Shown here piece by piece: positions 1 to 5,984 of a DNA stretch of 8,901 nt (position 1 is the first letter of the stretch; the number at the start of each line of letters is the position of its first letter). The notes beneath the pieces were generated by a model. The model saw only the letters and a list, made by a program, of their open reading frames with translations. It had not been told where the DNA came from and did no database searches. Made by a program: the position numbers and the translations under genes. Origin of the DNA: DATAXV01 sp036272915 (GTDB taxonomy: Bacteria > Chloroflexota > Dormibacteria > Dormibacterales > Dormibacteraceae); the NCBI GenBank assembly GCA_036272915.1, contig DATAXV010000128.1, positions 1 to 8,901 of the forward strand, read 5' to 3'.

Positions 1-387
1 GCCGCCCGCTGGGCGAGGGGCGACGCGCTGCAGCTGCTCGTCGATGGGCCCACCTATCCGACCGAGCGCTACGGCGAGGTGCCGCTGCTCCACGCCGGAG
101 CCAGCCTCGATCGGGAGCGGGGGGCCACGGCCCTCTTCCTCGTCAACCGCGACACCTCCGAGCCGCTCCAGGTCGAGGCCGACCTCCGGGCGCTGGGTGC
201 GACCCGGATCGTCGAGCACCGGGTCCTGGCCGGCGGCGACCCGCTCGCCCAGAACACCGAGGCGGATCCCGAGCGCGTGCATCCGGTGGAGGGCCAGAGC
301 GCCCGCCTGGAGGCGGGTCGCCTCGGGGTGACCCTCCCCCCCGTCTCCTGGACGGTCCTCCGCCTGGAGGGACCGCCGGCGCCGTGA
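1..387 (+). CDS. Alpha-L-arabinofuranosidase, GH51-type, C-terminal fragment (5' end outside window)
   Basis: This reading frame is open from base 1 to the TGA at 385-387 and encodes the last 128 residues of a larger protein. The order VDGPTY, then RYGEVPLLHAGASLD, then TALFLVNRDTSEPLQVEADLR, then RIVEHRVLAGGDPLAQNT, ending PPVSWTVLRLE, is the pattern of the C-terminal beta-sandwich of family 51 arabinofuranosidases. These enzymes release terminal arabinose from arabinan and arabinoxylan oligosaccharides, usually in the cytoplasm. The catalytic TIM barrel and its two glutamates lie upstream of the window, so activity cannot be judged here. The stop overlaps the start of the next gene (GTGA), which implies co-transcription and probably translational coupling with the dehydrogenase. 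The family call is by recognition of motif order, not by a search. Confidence 0.8.
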   Translation, partial: AARWARGDALQLLVDGPTYPTERYGEVPLLHAGASLDRERGATALFLVNRDTSEPLQVEADLRALGATRIVEHRVLAGGDPLAQNTEADPERVHPVEGQSARLEAGRLGVTLPPVSWTVLRLEGPPAP

Positions 388-1409
388 GCGAGATGCGCGC
401 CGTCCGCGTCGAGCGGCCGGGCGAGATCGGGATGATCCGGATGGAGCGACCCCGTCCGGCGACGGGCGAGCTCCTGGTCCAGGTCGGCTCGGTCGGCATC
501 TGCGGCTCCGACCTGGAGATCCTGGAGGGCAGGCGCCCCGCCCCCTACGTCCGCTACCCGATCGTGCCCGGGCACGAGTGGGCGGGGACCGTGGTCGAGA
601 CCGGACCCGGCGTCCAGGGCATCGCCGCCGGCGAGGGGATCGTCGCCGAGGGCTTCCGCGCCTGCGGCGTCTGCGACCGCTGCAAGGAGGGCCTCACCAA
701 CCTCTGCGCGGCCGACTACGCGGAGACCGGCTTCACCCATCAGGGCGCCTTCGCCGAGTACGTCGCCGTCCCCGCCCGTCTCGCCCACCGCCTGCCGGTG
801 GGCGCGGACCTCGGCGCGGCGGCGGTCCTGGAGCCGGCCGCCTGCGTCGCCCAGGGTCTGCTCGAGGCAGGCACGCGCCCCGGGATGCGGGCGGCGGTGG
901 TCGGCTCGGGGACGCTGGGCCTGCTGGCGGTATCGCTGCTCCGGCTCTCGTCGCCCTCGGAGCTGGTCCTCTTCGGTACCCGCCCGGCGCGCCTCCAGCT
1001 CGGCCTCTCGCTCGGCGCGAGCGACACCGTCGGCATCGCCGAGGTGAGGCGCCTCGCCTCGGCTCAGGACCGCTTCGACCTGGTCTTCGAGGCGGCGACC
1101 CGGCCCGAGGGCGCGGTCATCGCGCTGCGGCTCGCGCGCCGGGGCGGGACGGTGGTGCTCGAGGGCATCAGCGGCGTCGAGCGGCCGGCGGTCATCGCCG
1201 ACACCTTCGCCCTCAAGCACCTCAGGGTCCAGGGCGTCTTCGGAGCCTCAGGGCGAGCCTGGCGCTGGATCGTCGAGCTCTTCGCCTCCGGTGCCTTCGA
1301 CCCGGCCCCGCTGATCACCCACCGCTTCGCGCTGGACGACTACGAGGGCGCCTTCGGAGCGCTCCGCGATCGCTCCAGCGGCGCCCTCAAGGTTCAGCTC
1401 ACACCGTGA
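384..1409 (+). CDS. Zinc-dependent medium-chain alcohol/polyol dehydrogenase
   Basis: The product has 341 residues, the normal length for the medium-chain (sorbitol/threonine/galactitol dehydrogenase-like) family, which oxidises a sugar or polyol hydroxyl with NAD(P). Catalytic zinc ligands are visible as Cys40 (GICGSD), His64-Glu65 (PGHEWAG) and probably Glu150 (LEPAA). The structural zinc lobe has Cys94, Cys97, Cys100 and Cys108. The Rossmann nucleotide site is GSGTLG at 174-179. The GTG start at 384 is chosen because it overlaps the upstream stop by 4 bp and leaves a normal N-terminus; an internal Met at residue 4 is the alternative. Its place behind a GH51 arabinofuranosidase suggests oxidation of L-arabinose or a derived sugar or alcohol. 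That substrate is an inference; only the family is clear from sequence. The 3' end overlaps the convergent U32-like gene by 11 bp. Confidence 0.9.
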   Translation: MSEMRAVRVERPGEIGMIRMERPRPATGELLVQVGSVGICGSDLEILEGRRPAPYVRYPIVPGHEWAGTVVETGPGVQGIAAGEGIVAEGFRACGVCDRCKEGLTNLCAADYAETGFTHQGAFAEYVAVPARLAHRLPVGADLGAAAVLEPAACVAQGLLEAGTRPGMRAAVVGSGTLGLLAVSLLRLSSPSELVLFGTRPARLQLGLSLGASDTVGIAEVRRLASAQDRFDLVFEAATRPEGAVIALRLARRGGTVVLEGISGVERPAVIADTFALKHLRVQGVFGASGRAWRWIVELFASGAFDPAPLITHRFALDDYEGAFGALRDRSSGALKVQLTP

Positions 1410-2352
1410 CCGGAAGGGCCAGACCCCTGGCCCCGAGCTCGGAGGTCGTCGCCTCGTAGCCGGACCGGGCGAGGAGGTCCATGCCCAGCCGGGCGCGCCG
1501 GACACGCTCCCGGCTGAGCGCCACCGCCGTCGCCTCGAGGTGGCTGCCCGACGGATAGATGTCGGGCGCGTTGCGCAGGCCGAACTTGACGTAGACGGGG
1601 GCGGCGATGCGGATGATCTCGGGGATCTCGTGCATGCGCACGAAGCCGCCCAGGTTGTCCGGCGCCTCGACGTAGATGTCGAGCGGGATGTCGACCGCGG
1701 CTCGGATCGCGGCGAGCTCGGGCAGGCTCAGGTCGGTGGGCAGGTTCAGGGTGTTGGCGCCGAGCCGCTCCAGCACCCTGGCCGCGGGCGGGTTGGCGGC
1801 GGGCAGCATGACCGATACCTTGGCCTGCATGTCCTCCGGCAGCGCGCCCTGGCGGCGGAGGGCGTCGAAGGCGGCGAGCACGCCGAGATCGGCGACGAGG
1901 ACGCTGCGGAAGCCGTGCTCGGCGGCGCGCTGCGCGTCCTCCAGGCAGGAGACCACCTGCTCCTGGCCGTGAGCGGTGGCGGCCAGGGCCAGCCCGGCGG
2001 CGCTGCGCGCCGTCGCCGAGGTTCCCCAGGCGGCGTTGGGACGGGTGAAGAGCGAGACCTCGACCGGGGCCGACCGCGCGCGGTCGGCCATCGCGTCCAG
2101 CTCGGCGTCGGTGTGCAGGAAGACGCCGCTCCCCTGGGAGATGCGGTGAATCCTCACGTCGAGCCGCGACGCCTCCTCGAGCACCGCGTCGAGGCAGGCC
2201 GGTCCCTCGGTGCTGGGGATCTCGACCCGGTACTGAGCGCCGTCGGGGAATCGCTTGGTCGAATCCGGCAGGTCGTAGCGGTCGCCGCGGGGCAGGCCGT
2301 CGGCCTCCAGGGCGGCGCGCACTCGGTTTCGGGGCGAGGCGTCGGGTTCCAT
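1399..2352 (-). CDS. TIM-barrel protein resembling peptidase family U32
   Basis: The product has 317 residues, with no signal peptide or membrane segment. Alternating short hydrophobic strands and helices look like a (beta/alpha) barrel: RSVLVADLGVL (149-159), GANTLNLPTDLSLPELAAIR (198-217), then IPLDIYVEAPDNLGGF (222-237) and PVYVKFGLRNAPDIYPSG (252-269). This second half resembles proteins annotated as U32 family peptidases in GC-rich bacteria. The classical U32 signature with its paired cysteines is not present; Cys53 and Cys136 are the only cysteines. I therefore do not infer protease activity. A substrate-binding or enzymatic role tied to the neighbouring sugar genes is possible. The ATG at 2350-2352 has only a weak ribosome site. 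The gene is divergent from marR (53 bp apart), so the MarR operator in that gap could also affect it. Confidence 0.72.
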   Translation of the reverse strand: MEPDASPRNRVRAALEADGLPRGDRYDLPDSTKRFPDGAQYRVEIPSTEGPACLDAVLEEASRLDVRIHRISQGSGVFLHTDAELDAMADRARSAPVEVSLFTRPNAAWGTSATARSAAGLALAATAHGQEQVVSCLEDAQRAAEHGFRSVLVADLGVLAAFDALRRQGALPEDMQAKVSVMLPAANPPAARVLERLGANTLNLPTDLSLPELAAIRAAVDIPLDIYVEAPDNLGGFVRMHEIPEIIRIAAPVYVKFGLRNAPDIYPSGSHLEATAVALSRERVRRARLGMDLLARSGYEATTSELGARGLALPVTV

Positions 2353-2387
2353 CGGAATCCAGGTTATCGACTCCGAAGCAGCGGTAT

Positions 2388-2402
2388 GCTTGCTAGGGCA
2401 AG
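2388..2402 (-). promoter_or_regulatory. Probable MarR operator, site 1 (marR autoregulation)
   Basis: On the minus strand these bases read CTTGCCCTAGCAAGC. The core is a perfect inverted repeat, CTTGC-N4-GCAAG (2389-2402). It ends 3 bp before the marR ATG and overlaps a possible -10 hexamer TATGCT (2385-2390), so a bound repressor would block transcription start. The same 15-mer, each time with one change, occurs twice before the dioxygenase gene. Binding by the adjacent MarR protein is inferred from this sharing and from the usual autoregulation of MarR genes. Confidence 0.75.
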
Positions 2403-2405
2403 GAT

Positions 2406-2927
2406 ATGGCCGAACCGCTCACCTCCTCCAGCAACGCCTGCTTCTTCATCGTCGGCGAGGACGGCCTGGCGCGCTGGACGGCGGCCGCCGCCGGCGCCTG
2501 GGTCGGGCTGATCGAGACCCACAAGCGCCTGGTCCGCGAGCTCGAAGCCGAGCTGGTCGCCGCCCATGGGCTGAGCCTCAGCGCGCTCGAGCTGCTGGGC
2601 CGGCTGGCCGGCGCCGATCCCCGCGAGCTCGGCCTCTCCACCCTGGCCGCTCAGGCCGGTCTCAGCCTGAGCCGCGTCTCCCGCATCGTCGACGGCCTGG
2701 TCGCCAGGGGCCTGGTCAACCGCCGGTCCAGCGCCGCCGACGGCAGGGCCAAGAACGCGTGCCTCACCGACGAGGGCATGGCCCTGCTCCGCCGCGCCCA
2801 GGCGGCGCACTTCCGGGGCGTACAGGGCCTCTTCTTCGACCGCCTCGAACCCGATCAGATCGCCGGGCTGGCCGAGACCTTCGCCCGGCTCGCCCCCGAC
2901 TCGCCCGATCCCCTCGACGGGGAATGA
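2406..2927 (+). CDS. MarR-family transcriptional repressor
   Basis: The product has 173 residues, typical of MarR proteins, which act as DNA-binding homodimers released by phenolic, quinone or oxidant ligands. The winged helix spans about residues 58-125. The recognition helix is around LSLSRVSRIVDGLVARGLV (86-104), followed by a wing RRSSAADGRAKNACLT (106-121) containing the usual D-x-R. Helices at 20-50 and 125-160 would form the dimer interface. The ATG at 2406 follows AGGG (2395-2398) at 7 nt, inside operator site 1, which links repression and translation initiation spatially. The gene lies 82 bp upstream of the ring-cleaving dioxygenase gene, which carries matching operators. Only two cysteines are present, Cys12 near the N-terminus and Cys118 in the wing region. 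The inducer is not visible from sequence; quinones or hydroquinones are the family-based guess from the target gene. Confidence 0.9.
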   Translation: MAEPLTSSSNACFFIVGEDGLARWTAAAAGAWVGLIETHKRLVRELEAELVAAHGLSLSALELLGRLAGADPRELGLSTLAAQAGLSLSRVSRIVDGLVARGLVNRRSSAADGRAKNACLTDEGMALLRRAQAAHFRGVQGLFFDRLEPDQIAGLAETFARLAPDSPDPLDGE

Positions 2928-2958
2928 AAGCCGTCGGGGCATGATTCGAGAGGATGTA

Positions 2959-2973
2959 CTTGCCATAGCAAGC
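2959..2973 (+). promoter_or_regulatory. Probable MarR operator, site 2 (dioxygenase promoter)
   Basis: CTTGCCATAGCAAGC contains the perfect inverted repeat CTTGC-CATA-GCAAG and differs from site 1 at a single base. A -35-like TTGCCA (2960-2965) lies inside it. It abuts site 3, so two dimers could bind side by side about 14 bp apart. Confidence 0.75.
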
Positions 2974-2987
2974 TTTCCCTAGCAAGC
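2973..2987 (+). promoter_or_regulatory. Probable MarR operator, site 3 (dioxygenase promoter)
   Basis: CTTTCCCTAGCAAGC differs from site 1 at one base, which breaks one pair of the palindrome (CTTTC versus GCAAG). It directly follows site 2, sharing one base, and precedes the AAAGGGAG ribosome site of the dioxygenase gene. It is probably a weaker half of a tandem operator. No confident -10 element could be assigned; CATTCT (2987-2992) is the nearest weak candidate. Confidence 0.65.
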
Positions 2988-3009
2988 ATTCTGAAAGGGA
3001 GCGAACCCG

Positions 3010-3939
3010 ATGAGATTCGACGGCATTCACCACATCACCGCCATCACCGGCGACGCGCAGCGCAACCTGGACTTCTACACCCGGGTGCTGGGGCTGCGCC
3101 TGACGGCCAAGACCGTCAACCAGGACGACCCAACCGTCTACCACCTCTTCTACGGCGACGAGAACGCCCAGCCCGGCGCCGACCTGACCTTCTTCGAGTA
3201 CCCGCACGCGCTCCCCGGCCGGCCCGGCGCGGGTATGGTCCACCGCATTGTCTGGCGGGTGGGCTCGGCCGAGGCGGTCGAGTTCTGGGCGCAGCGGCTG
3301 GAGAGGGAGGGCTTCGAGGCGCGCCGCGAGGGCGACGGGCTCCTCCTCTCCGATCCCGAGGGCCTCGACCACCAGCTGGTGGTGGACGCGAGCGGCGACG
3401 AGCCGCTGATCGCCGAGCACCCGGAGATCCCGGCCGCCATGGCCCTCCAGGGCTTCGAGGGCGTGCGCGCCTACAGCCGCCGCCCGGAGGCGACCGCGTC
3501 CCTGCTCGAGGGTCTGATGGGCGCCGTGCGTCGCGAGGACGGCAGCTGGGAGCTGCGCGGCGACCGCCGTGGCGGTTGGATCGCGCTCGACCCCGCACCC
3601 TCCGAGCACGGCCAGCAGAGCGCCGGCAGCGTCCACCACATCGCCTGGGGGACGACCGACGCCGAGCAGCCGGAGTGGCTGCGCCGGCTGGAGCGGGCCG
3701 GCTACCAGACCAGCGGCCTGATCGACCGCCACTACTTCCACTCCGTGTACTTCCGGGAGCCGGGAGGCGTGCTCTTCGAGCTGGCCACCCGCGAGCCCGG
3801 CTTCACCGTCGACGGACCGGTCGAGGAGCTCGGCCGGAAGGTGATCTTGCCGCCCTGGCTGGAGCCCCACCGGGACGAGATCACGGCGCGGCTGACGCCG
3901 CTGCCCGACCCCCGGGCGGACTGGCAGCCGGCGCGCTGA
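3010..3939 (+). CDS. VOC-superfamily ring-cleaving dioxygenase (MhqA/MhqE/MhqO-like)
   Basis: The product has 309 residues and two glyoxalase/bleomycin-resistance-fold halves. The first half begins with FDGIHHITAITGD (residues 3-15), where one of His7/His8 would be a metal ligand. The second half carries SVHHIAWG (207-214, His209/His210) and YFHSVYFREPGGVLFELAT (242-260), where Glu257 is the expected metal-binding glutamate. Related Bacillus proteins (MhqA, MhqE, MhqO) are induced by hydroquinone and catechol under the MarR repressor MhqR and are annotated as extradiol-type dioxygenases. The predicted role is therefore detoxification of hydroquinones or catechols in the cytoplasm. The ATG at 3010 has a strong AGGGAG ribosome site (2996-3001, 8 nt spacing). 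Tandem MarR operators in the promoter and the adjacent marR support inducible repression. The exact substrate is unknown. Confidence 0.88.
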   Translation: MRFDGIHHITAITGDAQRNLDFYTRVLGLRLTAKTVNQDDPTVYHLFYGDENAQPGADLTFFEYPHALPGRPGAGMVHRIVWRVGSAEAVEFWAQRLEREGFEARREGDGLLLSDPEGLDHQLVVDASGDEPLIAEHPEIPAAMALQGFEGVRAYSRRPEATASLLEGLMGAVRREDGSWELRGDRRGGWIALDPAPSEHGQQSAGSVHHIAWGTTDAEQPEWLRRLERAGYQTSGLIDRHYFHSVYFREPGGVLFELATREPGFTVDGPVEELGRKVILPPWLEPHRDEITARLTPLPDPRADWQPAR

Positions 3940-3942
3940 GAC

Positions 3943-3972
3943 GGCGCGGCGGAGCTCGGCTCCGCCTGCGCC
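3943..3972 (+). terminator. Hairpin after the dioxygenase gene
   Basis: GGCGGAGC (3948-3955) pairs with GCTCCGCC (3959-3966) around a 3-nt loop. The stem continues after a one-base bulge (GGCGC 3943-3947 with GCGCC 3968-3972). It starts 4 bp after the stop codon. There is no T-tract, so it may act as a GC-rich terminator or as a 3'-end stabiliser. Confidence 0.6.
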
Positions 3973-4310
3973 CCTCCCGTGTCCGGCCCCCGCTGATAAG
4001 TGTGGGGCGGCGCCGTTGTGCAACGACACCACACAGACAACCCATTTTGCGACAGTTTCTATCCCCTCAGCACGACGTTTGGTTGTCGTGGGGTTACGAG
4101 ACAGGGATCGAAAATAGACTAAGCGACTACGGTGACACCGAGGTAGACTCGGCGTGTCTAGCGAACAGCCGCAGCTCTGCCCAGTGCGACTGATAGAGCA
4201 CCCTCCCTCTGAGCCTGGCTAGGGCCTGGTGATCGAGTGGCGGCAGAGCAGGGCCTGCCGCTGACAATTGTGTCGCGTCGTTCTCCTGAAAGAGAAGCAG
4301 GGAGTGCCTC
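3973..4310. other. Intergenic region upstream of the PrsW-family gene
   Basis: No convincing gene lies in these 338 bp, and the sequence is less GC-rich than the genes around it. It contains a hairpin CACGAC (4071-4076) / GTCGTG (4085-4090) with an 8-nt loop. A second lies at GCGGCAG (4240-4246) / CTGCCGC (4255-4261), also with an 8-nt loop. A short palindrome GACAATTGTGTC (4263-4274) and a small stem TTCTC (4281-4285) / GAGAA (4292-4296) lie just before the ribosome site. I could not assign a confident sigma-70 promoter. The hairpins may belong to a structured leader of the downstream gene. Confidence 0.4.
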
Positions 4311-5225
4311 ATGAATGACCCCGGCATCGGAACACGCCCCCGGCGACACTGGAGGAGCGTCCTCATTACGGGGCTCGTGCTGTGGCTCGCGTCGCTGGTG
4401 ATCACGGCGGTGACCGGCGATACCAACCTCGTTCCCACAGTGATCCTGCTCGGCAGCTTCCTGGTCCCGGTGACTGCGGTTATCTGGTATCTCGACCACT
4501 ATCAGAGCGAGACCCTCACGCCCAGCATGGTGGTGCGGGCGTTCGTGCTCGGGGGCCTTCTCGGCGTCCTCGCCGCGTCCGTCCTCGAGGCGTGGCTGCT
4601 GGCCGAGGGCGCGCTCGTCTCGCTCGGGATCGGCCTTGTCGAGGAGGGGGCCAAGGCCCTGGCGCTGGTCTGGATCGCCCGAAGCCTCCCCCACTACCGC
4701 GTCCGGGACGGCGTCGTCCTCGGCGCCGCCGTCGGTTTCGGGTTCGCCGCCTTCGAGAGCAGCGGCTACGCGTTCAACGCCCTGATCATCCAGCAGAACG
4801 GAGTGCTGCTCGGCCTATCCCTGCCCAACATGGTTTACACGGAGCTGGTGCGCGGGGTCCTCGCCCCGACCGGCCATGGCCTCTGGACAGGCATCTTGGG
4901 CGGCGTCCTCTTCAGCAGCGCCCGCGGCAGCCGCCTGCGACTGTCCCTCCGGGTCATCGTCACCTATCTGGTGGTGTCCATCCTGCATGCGCTCTGGGAC
5001 TCGATGCAGAGCATCGCCCTCCTCGTCACCGATCTGATCACGGGCAGCCCGGCGCTTCACATCGCGGCCGTATATGGCGTCCTCCCCCCGCCGACCCCGA
5101 GACAGGTGGACGTCTATCTGGCCTGCCAGTGGGGAGGGCTGCTCGTCCTCTCGCTGATCGGCTTCTCCATGCTGGTCCTGGTCTGGAGATGGCTCAGCGT
5201 CAGGCAAGCGCTCGGAAGGGCCTGA
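4311..5225 (+). CDS. PrsW-family intramembrane metalloprotease
   Basis: The product has 304 residues and several hydrophobic membrane spans (about 15-35, 40-60, 75-97, 103-124, 134-160, 190-202, 212-240, 270-294). It carries the family motifs in order: EEGAK (Glu111-Glu112, Lys115), FAAFES (Glu149), GHGLWT (His189) and LHALWD (His226, Asp230). This arrangement of conserved Glu and His within helices is that of PrsW/M82-type membrane proteases related to CPBP (Abi) proteins. Bacillus PrsW cleaves the anti-sigma factor RsiW at site 1; no anti-sigma gene is present here, so the substrate is unknown. The ATG at 4311 follows AGGGAG (4299-4304) at 6 nt. It is longer than Bacillus PrsW, with a loop and an extra span at the C-terminus. 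It appears monocistronic and converges on hsp20. Confidence 0.87.
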   Translation: MNDPGIGTRPRRHWRSVLITGLVLWLASLVITAVTGDTNLVPTVILLGSFLVPVTAVIWYLDHYQSETLTPSMVVRAFVLGGLLGVLAASVLEAWLLAEGALVSLGIGLVEEGAKALALVWIARSLPHYRVRDGVVLGAAVGFGFAAFESSGYAFNALIIQQNGVLLGLSLPNMVYTELVRGVLAPTGHGLWTGILGGVLFSSARGSRLRLSLRVIVTYLVVSILHALWDSMQSIALLVTDLITGSPALHIAAVYGVLPPPTPRQVDVYLACQWGGLLVLSLIGFSMLVLVWRWLSVRQALGRA

Positions 5226-5249
5226 GCGCTTGAGGACGCGGCGGGGCGG

Positions 5250-5283
5250 TGCGGGAGGGCCCGGGCGCGGGGAGCCTCCCGCA
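5250..5283. terminator. Bidirectional hairpin between convergent prsW-like and hsp20 genes
   Basis: TGCGGGAGG (5250-5258) and CCTCCCGCA (5275-5283) form a perfect 9-bp stem. The 16-nt loop itself contains the palindrome GCCCGGGC. It lies in the 65-bp gap between two convergent stop codons, the expected place for a shared terminator. Neither side has a T-tract. Confidence 0.65.
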
Positions 5284-5290
5284 GCCCCCG

Positions 5291-5809
5291 TCAGTTGCTC
5301 TTGTTGCCGGAACCGGACCCGGTGCCGATCTTCCGCCTGCTGCTCGACTCCCCGCTGTGCTGCACCTCGATCCGGGCCGGCTGTGGCCTCGGAGCGCGGG
5401 GCACCTCCACGGTTAGCACGCCGTTCTCGAAGCTGGCCTTGATGTCCTCCTCCTTGATGTCGCCGGGCAGGCTGACCTGCCGTACGTAGTTGCCGAAGGC
5501 GGTCTCCCGGCGGACGTAGTCGCCCTCCTCCTCCGTCTTCTCCTCCTGGTGCTTGGCGCTGATGCTTAGGATTCCATCGGCGAAGGTGACCTCGACCTCT
5601 TCCGGACTGAATCCGGGCACCGGCGCCCGGATCCCGTAGCCATTCTCGGTCTCGATCACGTCAACGGGCAGATGGAAGGTCGGGACACCGGCGGGGCGGC
5701 CGCCGCGACTGCCGAACATGGGGTCTCCGACCATGTCGGTGAACAGGCGATCCAGGGAACTGTGGAGACCCATGAGGTCGTTCATCGGGCGCCAACGAGC
5801 AATGGCCAC
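5291..5809 (-). CDS. hsp20: Small heat-shock protein, Hsp20/alpha-crystallin family
   Basis: The product has 172 residues. The N-terminal arm begins MAIARWRPMNDLMGLHSSLD, with a typical aromatic and Met-rich start. The alpha-crystallin domain covers about residues 46-139, from FHLPVDVIETENGY through PGFSPEEVEVTFADGILSI to the conserved A-x-x-x-G-V-L-T-V-E-V-P block ending near residue 137. A C-terminal IEV (147-149) is the I-x-I/V anchor used for oligomer assembly. The tail is Ser/Gly/Lys-rich. It acts as an ATP-independent holdase for unfolding cytoplasmic proteins. The GTG start (5807-5809) is preferred because a near-perfect AGGAGG (5818-5823) lies 8 nt away. An ATG nearer to that site is in another frame. 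Transcription probably starts about 115 nt upstream (see the promoter entry). Confidence 0.93.
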   Translation of the reverse strand: MAIARWRPMNDLMGLHSSLDRLFTDMVGDPMFGSRGGRPAGVPTFHLPVDVIETENGYGIRAPVPGFSPEEVEVTFADGILSISAKHQEEKTEEEGDYVRRETAFGNYVRQVSLPGDIKEEDIKASFENGVLTVEVPRAPRPQPARIEVQHSGESSSRRKIGTGSGSGNKSN

Positions 5810-5841
5810 CGTACATACCTCCTGTCCAAATGAGCTGTGGA

Positions 5842-5919
5842 TTGTCCTCGTCTTCCAAGAAAAGCCTACATTATCGAGCCAGGCCTACAGATAAGCCTTT
5901 CCATCACTTTTGAGGACAA
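5842..5919. repeat. 8-bp inverted repeat in the hsp20 leader
   Basis: TTGTCCTC (5842-5849) and GAGGACAA (5912-5919) are perfect inverted copies 62 bp apart, within the predicted hsp20 leader. They could close a long stem-loop in the mRNA or be paired binding sites. The enclosed segment also has TTATC/GATAA inverted arms (5871-5875, 5890-5894) and two GCCTACA copies (5864-5870, 5883-5889). Confidence 0.45.
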
Positions 5920-5929
5920 CGCCTAGGAG

Positions 5930-5958
5930 TATATAGGAGACTCCCAGTACCAGGTCAG
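5930..5958 (-). promoter_or_regulatory. Candidate hsp20 promoter
   Basis: Read on the minus strand, CTGACC (5953-5958) is a 4/6 match to -35. TATATA (5930-5935) serves as -10, separated by exactly 17 bp. The leader would be about 115 nt. A second possible -10, GATAAT (5870-5875), lies nearer the gene but lacks a -35 partner. I see no CIRCE (HrcA) or HAIR (HspR) element. The -35 lies inside one copy of a 10-bp direct repeat. Confidence 0.45.
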
Positions 5959-5984
5959 TAGATTTTCGGCACTCGGTCAGTAGA
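5953..5984. repeat. 10-bp direct repeat GGTCAGTAGA, two copies 22 bp apart
   Basis: Identical GGTCAGTAGA copies lie at 5953-5962 and 5975-5984. The 22-bp period is about two helical turns, so both copies face the same side of the DNA. The promoter-proximal copy covers the candidate hsp20 -35 box. This is the geometry of tandem activator or repressor sites; the protein is unknown. Confidence 0.55.

Noticed and set aside
69..1220. Long open frame of 383 codons on the minus strand
   Set aside because: It lies antisense to the arabinofuranosidase and dehydrogenase genes; its product is Arg/Gly/Ala/Asp-rich without any recognisable domain. It is a shadow produced by high GC.
1540..2511. Plus-strand open frame of 323 codons
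   Set aside because: It is antisense to the U32-like gene and runs into marR in another frame; its composition is a repetitive G/V/A/D/R mix typical of shadow frames.
2764..4032. Minus-strand open frame of 422 codons
   Set aside because: It is antisense to the dioxygenase, whose VOC motifs and strong ribosome site settle the coding strand.
4263..4274. Palindrome GACAATTGTGTC before the PrsW-family gene as an operator
   Set aside because: It is short, occurs once, and has no matching site or nearby regulator; chance cannot be excluded.
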